This document shows, piece after piece, positions 24,573 to 36,900 of a DNA stretch of 64,000 nucleotides (within the stretch, counting starts at the first letter, position 1; each line of letters starts with the position of its first letter). This stretch comes from Oscheius dolichura (lineage: Eukaryota; Nematoda; Chromadorea; Rhabditida; Rhabditidae). The notes below the pieces were generated by a model. The model worked only from the letters and a program-made list of their open reading frames with translations, was not told the DNA's origin and ran no database searches. The translations under genes and the position numbers were made by a program. The stretch lies in assembly GCA_932521035.1 (NCBI GenBank), contig OW051494.1, positions 1,536,001-1,600,000 on the forward strand. The letters run 5' to 3'.

Positions 24573-25754
24573 TGGACGACATTGATCGCGATCGTCTCGA
24601 TCAAAAGTTGAAGAATATTAAAACCACAAGAGAAAGGAGCGATCCCTAGATATTCTTCCCGGAAGCTGAATTCCGGCTTCGTTATCGGCTATCCAAAGGG
24701 TCGTTCTACAAATTAACTGAATGTATGGAGGAAGAGCTCAGCTCTCTAACCAATAGGTTAGTTCCCATCCAAATCTCAGTGGTTGTCCTTGCAGAGAAAG
24801 TGATTTAACAGTTGCACATAAATTGTGTCTATTTCTTCATTTCTTATCGGGTAACTCTTTCCAATACCGATGCGCTGATCATATGGGCTGCAGCCAATCG
24901 ACTGCTAATCGTGTCATCGAGCAAATTTCGGAATGGTTTAGTAATCATGTGGCAGATTTTGTAAAATGGTCCAGTCAAAGACAACAGGATGAAATGAAAC
25001 AGAGGGTCTTTGCTAGATCGAATCTTCCTGACGTAATCGGTTACATTGATGGATTTCAAATCAAAATTCAAGCTCCCACAATAAATGAATCGCAGTACGT
25101 GAATAGGTAGGAATTTTAAAAGAATTATATGGCCATTGTATTGAAGGAAGGGATACCATTCATTGAATCTAGTTGTAATTTGCGACGATCATCATCTATG
25201 CAAATGGTTTTCTTGTACACATCCTGGAGCTGCAAATGATAGTAGATTTTTTTTACAATCGAACATGTAACGCATTCGCTACTTCTTCCACTGAACAATT
25301 CCAGATACGAATCTTTCCATAACAAAGAAATTAAAGGAAAACTTATCGGCGACTCTGCCTTTAGAGCTGATCATTTCATGCTAAAAATTGTTGCTGGTAG
25401 TAATTTAACTCCCGGAGGTAAGAAATGCCTGAAAAAGTAGAAGAAAAAACAACTAATTTAGAAACCGCTTACAACAATGCAATTTGTCGTGAGAGGTGCC
25501 ATATCGAAAGGTATTTTGGCCATCTAAAACGCCAGTGGAGCGCTTTACATAATGAGTTACGCTACTCTCCGGAAGAAGCCGCTAAAATAATAACTGCCGC
25601 TATTTGTCTTCGGAACTATGTGATTATGGAAAAGGAAGTAGACAACGAGTCAGATGATGAAGACGAAGAAGATGGTAGCTCGGGTGAGGAACAGGATGAC
25701 TTGAAGGACAATTTTGCCGTTATCAAGAGCATAGTTACTAATTATTTTCAGTGA
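24573..25754 (+). pseudogene. Harbinger transposase (DDE superfamily endonuclease), broken
   Basis: A transposase of the DDE_Tnp_4/Harbinger type reconstructed from conserved blocks. An N-terminal part with RLRYRLSKGSFYKL (24675 on) is followed, after an apparent short intron, by an HTH-like block (GCSQSTANRVIEQIS) and the first catalytic Asp in DVIGYIDGFQIKIQAP (about 25030). Next come HSLNLVVICDDH and THPGAANDSRFF (25158-25262), then LIGDSAFRADHF (25340) and the Glu block RERCHIERYFGHLKRQW (25485-25540), ending in an acidic tail. There is an in-frame TAG at about 24648 and an apparent frameshift near 25420 between the last two blocks, so the gene is probably inactive unless unrecognised introns remove these. 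Confidence 0.8.
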
Positions 25755-25805
25755 TACATATGTCTAAACTGTTTCTTTCTTTTTAAATATTTATTACGAT
25801 GTTTT

Positions 25806-26765
25806 CTTGAATAACTGCAGGCGGAAATCTTCTGATTCCAATTGCTTCAGCAGTAGCTCTTGTCTTAATTCTTCGGTCTTCATCTTGTTTTTAGCTAATC
25901 CTATTTCGGCATCCAAAAGCACTAGACGCTTTTGGTCTATTTCATTAAATGTTTCTTTCCTAAATTATCCCATTTTTGTTATTGAAATAAGTACATACTT
26001 CTCACTGGTCGTAACACTTCTTTTAAAACTAATGCTCGTTGTGGTGGTGCTTCTTCATCAATAACATCTTGCTCAATCTTGATAGGAAACTGTTTTTTTT
26101 ATTTTGAAAATTTATTTCATGTACATCTAAATGTTTTAAAAGTCATGATATTAATAAAAAGTTCTTACTATTTTCTTTGCTTGAAGCTGGAGCAAAAGAT
26201 TCGATTCCACCTGGGAAACCTACTATAAAATCGTCCAACTTTAGATGTTCCATGAGAAATTGTATGTGAGGTTTTGCTGATATTGGACGACCTCGTCCAC
26301 CTCCTGTTTTTATGTGATTAGAACGCTATGAGCCTATGAATTCATTGAAAGTTTGATATACCTCTTCTGTTAATTTCTTGGCGGCTTTTTTCAAATTCAG
26401 TATTTTTTTTTATCTTAACAGAGAAACTGACCTAAAATATTATCGACTTCCTTTTCTTTGTTGTAGATGAACTTACCCTGAAAAAATAAATATTAGAAAA
26501 GCTCAAAAGAAACAAAAAAAGTTCTGAGCGCAAAAAAAAAAATTGCGCAGAGCTTCGCCTCTATTTGGGTACCTCAATATATAAATGCGCATGAATAACA
26601 ATATAACAACTTTATTAATAGCAAAACAATATTAGATATTAGATTAAAAGAGATAGATTAAAAGAATCGATAATGAATAAAAACAAACTTACTTGAATTT
26701 ATTGCATAAATCCTGTGGAGAGCTCTTGCAGCTCAATCCACTCCTTCTTTTTCTGATCCATGCAT
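25806..26765 (-). pseudogene. Harbinger accessory protein (Myb/SANT-like type), degenerate
   Basis: Minus-strand exon-like blocks run opposite to the transposase. From the 5' side: an ATG near 26763 followed by KKKEWIELQ; GKFIYNKEKEVDNIL (about 26475-26430); a segment with GRGRPISAKPHIQFLMEHL (about 26310-26240); and a coiled-coil C-terminus rich in Leu/Lys/Glu ending at 25806 (KTEELRQELLLKQLE). Harbinger elements commonly encode a second protein with a Myb/SANT DNA-binding domain and a C-terminal coiled coil, which this fits. A stop in the middle segment suggests decay. Confidence 0.55.
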
Positions 26766-27292
26766 CTAAAAATAATACATTATCATATAGAAACTAGCAA
26801 ATATAAAAATAAAGGAAATTAACAAGAAAAGCAGCAACAACAAACATTGTAAATCAACGAATAAAGAAATCTGCAAACAACGCGCAATATTTGTATAACT
26901 GCAACTCTTACAAACACAATCCTTCTATTTTTTGTTGTTTTTATATTATTTTTCATTCTTACAAATTCAAAATAACTCCAATAATATCAACGCCGCATGC
27001 AGTGCGCACTGAACCCGTCAAAATCCTGTATTTCTGGCCATCTGCACGATGTTTACAATTACTTCCCGCCCGGGGACCGGGAAATTATTTCCTGGGAGAT
27101 AATCCACCCGGGTAGAAATTCCCGGGATTTCTTCCCGGGAAGGGATGTGAATTCGAGTCCTGGATAAAATATTTCGCGCGTGAGAAAGGTAGAAATTCTC
27201 GCCGAGTGAAAGGATGCGACTCTACTTTGCCGAGATAATGACCCCGTTATCGGGATCCATCCACATTTGGTCTTTATTTCCGCCTCCTTCCA

Positions 27293-28130
27293 TTATAATC
27301 TCGGCATTTTACACACTAGATATTTTACAATGGCACTACACCGGAGATCATTCCACTGGCCCCGGTTACAACAGGTGGATACGTTATCTGACAGCACCAT
27401 CACAACGCAAAATTCCATGCCAGCCGAGTTATCCGGCTGTCCTGTTCCCCATCTAGTATAGTCGAACTGAAATATATAATTGCTCATTCTATCATTTCTG
27501 ACTTACAGGCGTTCCATCATAATTCATAAAACAAGCGGCGCAGGGTCCAATCCGCAGTAGACCAATCATCATGCTAAAATTAGGGATACTGTATTCACGA
27601 GTTGATAAAAAACGTACGTTTTATCCTCTTCCGGAGCCAACCCAACAACAAAATCGTTCTCTGCGTTGCTATGAATGGAGGCTAGCGTCGCTCCCCAAGT
27701 GTTGACACAATATGTTTCGGCATCATCGCCACTAAGATTGAGATCCACCCCCAAAAAGTAGCAGGAATCCGTCGTGGAAAAATAAACCCAATTTGGAAGG
27801 CACAGTGCTATAAAAGTTGCCATTTTCAAGGGGAAAAGGAAATCATACGAACTGTGGTCGTTGTGGTTGTGGTACTGGCTGTGGTGGTGGTCGTGGTTGT
27901 AGAAGTTGTTGTTGTTGAGGTACTGCTAGTTTGAGGTACTGTTGTTGTCGGCGTTGTTATTATCTCGGTTGTCTCTATCTCGTCTTCGGCTGAACTTAAA
28001 ACTAAAATAAAGATTACCTTATTAGCTTCAATACGACTGACTGCAAATGCTTACGCGATTCCGTTGGTATGCATCCGAATACGGTAGAAATAAGAAGATG
28101 TACTAGAAGTATCACTACCGGGTTAAGCAT
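27293..28130 (-). CDS. Secreted C-type lectin domain protein with Thr-rich stalk
   Basis: Five exons on the minus strand: 28130-28055, 28001-27849, 27807-27618, 27573-27507, 27466-27293, all in phase, 219 aa. It begins with a signal peptide (hydrophobic NPVVILLVHLLISTVFG), then a Thr/Ser-rich mucin-like stalk of about 40 residues, then one C-type lectin domain from CLPNW to YLVCK. The domain has the expected Cys positions, QPDN in place of the classical EPN, and WND, so calcium and perhaps galactose-type sugar binding is possible. It resembles worm clec proteins, often linked to immunity or matrix recognition; the specific role is unknown. It ends 130 bp from the Harbinger element. Confidence 0.88.
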
Positions 28131-28480
28131 TTCGGAAGTGTGCGCCCCTCGGGGGATGATAAAGACGGCGAAAGTCCAGTTCTCGGACATAACGACCCCG
28201 ATAGCAGGACTGTCTCTATTTCGTATTTCCGGGTTCATCTGCTTATGACATCCTTCCAGTCATTACTTCCGTAAAGATTTTAATCTTTTTTTTAAAAGTT
28301 TTCTCGCACTACCATGACAGACTACTGTCTTCCATGGTTACTTTAATAAAATCATCATTTATTCACTCTGACCCAGCTATCCAATAATTGAAGCAAATTG
28401 TGGAAGATTATAGAAGTTTTCGGATGTGAAGATCTTATAACTTGGCAGGGCTGTCTTCGTATCATAGCCTAAAATTCCGC
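28131..28480. other. Spacer between lectin and sulfotransferase genes
   Basis: About 350 bp with no gene seen. Both flanking genes read on the minus strand, so this holds the 3' flank of the sulfotransferase and the upstream region of the lectin. Confidence 0.5.
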
Positions 28481-30347
<1,867 letters not shown>

Positions 30348-30610
30348 AATTTCCCAGAAAAAAAGAAGTAAAGTTGAAGTGGTACCTGCCAGACGAGACG
30401 AAATTTCATTCTCTCCACTCCTCCCGTCCCCCACCTCCAGTCTCTGTGTATTCATGGTAATTCATTTCTCTGCCAGGTAAACATCGAATAATCTTTATTG
30501 TCCAATAGATGGGAGGTTGAGATTAGAATGGAGGAGGAAGGAAAAACGAAAAATTTGAAGAAAAAAAGGACTGTACAAATAATAAGGAGGAATAAAAATG
30601 GTGGTGGTGA

Positions 30611-33600
30611 TTAGATGGAAAGAATCTGCTCAACTGTCAACGGATCAACAGCTCCTGGCATTTTACCCGGCTTCGTTTTGGCTTTGCCCTTATTAGCATC
30701 GATACGGTAGGCATCTAGCTGAAAAAACGTAGTTTTAAAATGGAAATTCAAATGTCCAGTTGGCGGCAAATAATGAGACTTCTGGCGGGAAATTCAAATA
30801 AAGGCCCACAATACGCGATTTTTACCGAATTCAGCAGTTCTGCGTCGATTTTCGCAGGATTTTCGACTTTTGCAATAGTTTTTAGATTTAAAACATCTTA
30901 GAAAATTGCGTAAATATTGATAAATTGCCAGAAATTTGAAGAAATTTAGACTATACCCTAAAATGGTAGGATACGGTACTCTTTTCCCTTCGAAAGCTCT
31001 AGGCTTCAAAAAAGCGCGGGATTTCCCTTTCTTCCAATTTTCACCTAACAAACTTCATATAATTCAATATTTCTTGTTGCTCTTTCTTCAGACGACCTTG
31101 ACATTCCCTCCTCCGGGCAAACTGTCGACACTGCCAATCCGCGGAGCTGCTACGAATTGTAGTTTTTCGTCAAAAATCTGCGAAAAATGCTGATAAACCA
31201 CAAAAAGACAAAAGCTTAGCGATACCTCAACATTTCCTCCTCCTGGCTTGTGCTTGATGTTATCCTTCGAGCCGACTTTACTCTCCGCCGTCCATTCAAG
31301 CTTTTGATCCAGAATCTGCAAGTGCGAAGCGGTGAAATGGCGGAAAAATGGGTTTTTTGGCTAAATTATAGAGCTGAAGCCTTTGGCCATGGAGCGTAGC
31401 CTTTAAATAAGAGAAAATGGAAGGACACCCATAGAATAAGCGGTCATTTTTACTCAAAATCAGATGGAAAGCCAGCCTACCTTCACTTGTCCGCCGCCAG
31501 GCTTGTGGGTGGCATTATCCAACGAGCCGATCTTCGACTGTACATTCCAATTGAGTTTTTGAGTAGTGATCTGAAAAATGGAAACTAAATAACGGAAGAA
31601 AGTTGGAAAAGTCGTCGACCACGATTGTCCCTAAGCGAGAACGAGCTGCCTCCGCTTACGGCCATACCACGTTGAAAGTACGCCATCCCGTCCGATCTGG
31701 CAAGTCAAGCAACGTTGGGCCCGGTTAGTACTTGGATCGGAGACGGCTTGGGAATCCCGGGTGTCGTAAGCTTTTGCTTCTTTTTGCGCCCCTTCCATAA
31801 ATAAAAAATTAGAAATTACCTTCTTGTCAGACTTTTGTGGTGTGTGATTAGAGACGGCGTCTATTTTTGGCTTTGCCGTCTCCTTGAAGTTCAATTTACG
31901 CTCTTCAATTTTAACATTTCCACCGCCTGAAAGATTCCCGGTAAGAAAAAAGGGACAAGCCGCTTACCAGGTTTATGATTAGCCATTTCCAAGGAGCCGA
32001 TCTTCGACTGGGCCTTGAAGACTTTCTTCTCTGAGAAAATCTCGACATTTCCTCCTTGGGGTTTATGATCCGTAATTGAGGCAATTTTACTGCCCACATG
32101 TTGATATTTCTTGTTGACAAGTTTTGGGGTAGTTGGAACAGAGTCCAGACGGTCTAGAGAGTAGGAAAAATTGGCTGCGTAGAGCGTTTAATACTCACTG
32201 GTGCTGCCATTCCTCGAGGTGGAGGTTCGCTGTGAAGATTGCGATCTGGGAGCAGCTGGACGACTTCGAGAAACAGGTGGAGGTCGGCTCATTGGACTGA
32301 AATTGGACTTTTCTCCCCTGCTGGGTATTATAGGGACAAAATGATCGAGGAAGGAGCAATCATAAGACACTGGAGGGGGCTATTATGCCCTGCCTCCCCC
32401 TGCTTCCCTCCCTCTCCTTCTTTCTCTTTGCCCTGCCGCCCGCTATCCCACGGATAAGTAGGCCAAATAAAGCTCAGCAAGCGTGACGTGTTGAGAGAAG
32501 GAGCGAGGGACTTTTTGAGCAACTTGTCAAGCGGAAAGTCAAGGAGAACTCTACCTTGGAAGAGGGGGAAAACAGATAGAATAACAGCTTAGAAAGGAGA
32601 AAAAACGACTGATAAAAAGCGAAACGAAGTGCGAAAATCCCTTCTAAACCAGGGATTTTCTTTTGATAAGAACTCAGACTACCAAAAAACGAGCAGAAAC
32701 AGGCATTGCAATCAAAATGCAGTACTTATTGGGCTATTTGGAATGATTTGGGTTTTCCGGAGGATCTAATAGGAAGGAAGCGAGCGTTTTTCTCTTCTTG
32801 GTGGCAACAAATCCACAATTTGAGCAGATGAGATTGTTTCCCCTATAAGATTTTAGGCTTTTTCAAGGTCTAGAGCAAAAAAAAGTCAAAAAGAAATCTC
32901 TGATGAGTGAGAAAAGAAAGGCAAAAAGCTTACGACACCCGGGATTCCCAAGCCGTCTCCGATCCAAGTACTAACCGGGCCCAACGTTGCTTGACTTGCC
33001 AGATCGGACGGGATGGCGTACTTTCAACGTGGTATGGCCGTAAGCGGAGGCAGCTCTTTCTCGCTCCGAGACAATGGCTTTCCCACTATATTTTGTCTAC
33101 TTCCCTTCTTGCGACTCTACTTCTTCCCCTTTTCCCCTCAAGACCACCCATATCCCCGCTTTCTTTCAAATCCCGTTGAGTGCGCTAATCAGCTGCTGTT
33201 TTGACATCTCTTTGGGCAAATAACGAGGGAGAGAGTGGGGGAAACAATGGCATTGTCTCGTGTTCCTTCTTATTGGAAAAGAGTATAAATGGCTACCTTG
33301 GCTTGGCAGGTGTCGGAGTTGTTGATTTATTCACCGGACGAGGCTGGCTGCTGGCGGTGGTGGTAGTTGGTCGGCTGAAAAGGAATATAATCCATTTTAC
33401 GAGAGAAGAAGGAGGGGTGGCCCCTGCACCATAGAGGATAATTGGAAAAAAGTTTCGCGTGTGTGTGTTTGGCTGCCTGGAGTGCTCTCTCTCTCTCTCT
33501 GTCAAATTAGCCATGCAAAAGGAGGCTGGCCCTCCCTGGATGACATGAGGAGCCCGGGGGAGGCTAATGGGAAACCCAAAAAAATATATGAATATCTCAA

Positions 33601-33889
33601 TTTCTCCCCCTGCTCTGCCTCTCTCTAGATGTTTGCCAATGACTACGGGAGGAGCACTATGCCATTCCAAACAGGATGAGCAAATATCAACACGTGGTTC
33701 GCTTCGATTCCCCGGGCCTTTCAAAGGGTGGTTACCCCGGAAGAGATAGTAACACAAACTGAACAAATATTACGCTTTACGTGCTCTAATCTCTTCCCTT
33801 CTTTGTCTATGGAGAGATCCTTGTATGTAGAGGGGAATTGTGAAATCACACAGAGCAGGCGGCAAATGTGCTTCCGTGGCGCAATAGGC

Positions 33890-33925
<36 letters not shown>

Positions 33926-36900
33926 GAGCCCACCCGGGAGCGAAATATTTTTGCCTTTATTTTAACCGTCTTCTCGCCTTCTGTTGTTTTAGAAAACCGT
34001 ATTTTAGTGGGGTAATGGCTTTAATTTCAAAAAGCTGCAAATTTAATCCCCCGTCTTATTGAATTTGACGCCTCAAGGCAGCCTCCTTCTTCCGTAAATA
34101 AAGGATTACTTCAGCCTTCAAAAAGCTCTAAAAAGCGCGTATAACGAAGGGCAGCACATCTGTTTTTGTTTTACTGAAGACTTTAACGACCCCTTCTTCC
34201 TGGCAGAGGAGAAAATACACTCTTCTATGGATATTTTAATTCTTAGAATTGGGGAAGATCTTACCTTTTCGCTGCAGGAGTCGCAGGGGCTGGAGTCTTC
34301 GGAGCGGGAGCCCGAACCGTTGGCGTCCTCATCCCTGTGATTCCTGGCTTCGTTGGCTGAATTCTCCGGTTTTTACCCATTTTCCAAGATTTCCTACCTG
34401 TTTTACCTCCTTAGGTGGCTCGATTTTCTTTATTTCTTTAGGGGGCGGTGGGGAGGGAGTCTTCTCCTCAAGAATAGTCCCAATCGGCGGTTGATTCTCC
34501 TCGCCCATGGAGCTGTGAACCACCATCTCGCTCTCCAGCTCTCTATCCGTCTCATCTTTCCCTTCTCTCGGACTCAGAGCCTCGGAAACAGGCTCGGGTG
34601 ATGATTCCTGTTGGTAGTTCTCTTGGTCACTATGATTGGAGGAGATATCATAAGAGGACGCGATCTTGTCCCCCTCGGTGGGGGACAATTCCCTCTGATA
34701 GTTGTGGCTGACAGCTTCGACCATTTTTTCCTCTTTCTGAAAAGATGGAAATGTTAGAGAAAGTGAAATGAGAGGGGGAGAGAGAGGGAAAATTGACCGG
34801 GCGAAATGAGTTATAGTGGGCACTATTACGCAAAGGTTATACGGCCAGTGGGCTATAAATTTTAACGGAGAGGGGAGCTCAGGTCAGGGAAGGAGGATAA
34901 CGAGCCGATTGGAGGGAAAGTCGGCCCTTCGAGATGCAAGAATAGACTTCCCGCTCTTTAATTTTGGATCCCTAAACATTCACAAAGCTACAAAAAACAA
35001 GATTTAGAGCCAGGGAGGAGGACGGGTTGCTAGGAAGCGGCGAAAGACGAAAAACAGGTGAAAAATGTGGAAAATAGAGGAAAAGGAGCCGGGGAAAGGG
35101 TAGATTCTCCCATTTTCATCATTTCGTTGGTAAACTTTAATTTTCCGCCATTTTGAACGGGTAAATTGGATAGGAAAGGTCTTAACCCTGATGATTCCGT
35201 TCTTTTCTAATAATTTGAGCCATACCTTGGGTTCTTATGCCAAAAATAGGGTACCTTCAAGTCAAACTCGACTCAATCATTGATAATCCGATCCCCTGCA
35301 CCCATAAAGTCTCGGCAAGGCAAAGATATAAAGGCCAAGGGGGTAAAGGAGTTTTGTAACAGTTTTGAATAAAAATGATCCTCCTGCCGAGACTTTACGG
35401 GTGCAGGGGATCGGACTATCGGATACGGAGCCTCAAACTCTACTTTTCTACTGCTAAGTCTCATTTTGACTAAAAACAAGGAATTAGTTGAGGCTGGGAA
35501 GTCAAGAAAGACGCCTAGTTTGCCCTTGACTTGAAGGAATGAAATCCGCCCTTTTATTTGCTTTGGTATCATCCGTCTCAATGTCTCTCTGTTTCCTCTG
35601 TTTCCTCTGATCATCAATAACGTGTACTCACCCGCAGAGAGAGAAATAGAAAGAGCGAAATCTCTCTCGTCTCCCGAGCATAATGGGGCCATTTTTCATG
35701 GATAATTTGAAAAGTTATGAGGCAATTTTGATAAGAAGAGAAGGAAGGGATGGAAGCAGTGACGTGTGATGGAAAAAACAAAATTAGCCTCAATTTCAAG
35801 GGAGAGGGGAGACGAGAAAGGAGAGAGAGAGAAACAACCCCATTGAGGAAGGGTGTGGTCAAGGTTGAAACTCTTCTTCCAAATGGCCACTTGACCCCGA
35901 AAACGGCTTGAAATTGCCGCCATTTTCAAGGGAAAGAAAGAGGAAAAAACAACATGAAAGGATCTAACTGTGGTTTGCCAGTCGCTGCGGGACTAATTAC
36001 CGTAAAAATTCGGAAAACAAGGGAAACCCGGCACTCAAAAGGCCAATATATGGTACGGCGTCGTGTTGCCTGTCTAGCTGTGGCTCTTTTTTCAATTTTT
36101 GAGCAAAATCACTTTGAAACCCCGTTAAATTGAAAAATTCCAGTTCTTTGATCGCTGAAAACGATTTAACTGTGGCTTATCCGCCTCATATAACATGAGT
36201 AACAGAAATTAGCCAAGAAATACCGAACAGAAGTTGAAAATAGTGGAAAATGTCTTGGTTGCTATCTAACTGTGGCTCTTTCCTACATTTTAGACCACGG
36301 AAACGTGGAAAAGGTTCAACATTTGAAATTCGGGGATAAGATCTTCTTTGCTGTCTAACTGTGGCGCCTCTCCGCATGTTTAGGTCTCCAAAGTGTCAAA
36401 AAAAGGCGTCAATCCCAAATTAAATTTCAGAGGGACGGGTCCTGACTTCATGCTCTCTGCTTCTTTATTTTGCTAAGCCTCCCTACCCTAGAGAGGATCG
36501 ATGCGACTTCCCGACTTTCACACGTGGGGGAGCAGGTTGTTATTGTTGCTATTATGGGCAGGGGGAGGAGAACGAGTAATGACCAGGTAAGGAAGAGAGA
36601 GAAGGAGAGAATTAAGAAAACACAGCCGGTTCTACCACTGCCGGGTAGAGAAAGAGAGGGGAAGGGAACTGGGGGCGGGGTCTCTCTCTCTCTCTCTCTC
36701 TCCCGCTCGTTTCATTTTCTTGTTTACCTCGTCACTCCTGGCCTCCGTAGTATCTGGAAAATAGAATAATTAAAGGTCTATTCGAATCTTACCTTCAGAA
36801 CTTTGTCGCTCCAATTTTTCTGCCGAAATCGCTTCTTCCGGTGGCGAGGGAGTAGCCGCAAGAGATACAGGCGTCCGTGTCTCTTCCTCCTCCTCCTGTA

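Larger units (their letters stand above)
24227..27163 (+). mobile_element. PIF/Harbinger-type DNA transposon, degenerate
   Basis: A 2.9-kb element. Inverted ends share CGAATTCACATCCCTTCCCG (left from 24235, right ending 27155), with weaker similarity outward to about 24227 and 27163. Subterminal regions are packed with the palindrome CCCGGG, mostly as TCCCGGGA: about five sites at 24250-24350 and a similar set at 27070-27142, possible transposase-binding sites. Inside are a plus-strand transposase relic and a minus-strand second ORF, the usual two-gene layout of Harbinger elements. No clear 3-bp target duplication flanks it. Confidence 0.85.

Noticed and set aside
34816-35007. Plus-strand frame between ptl-1 exons
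   Set aside because: Short, no start context or homology, within a repeat-rich intron.
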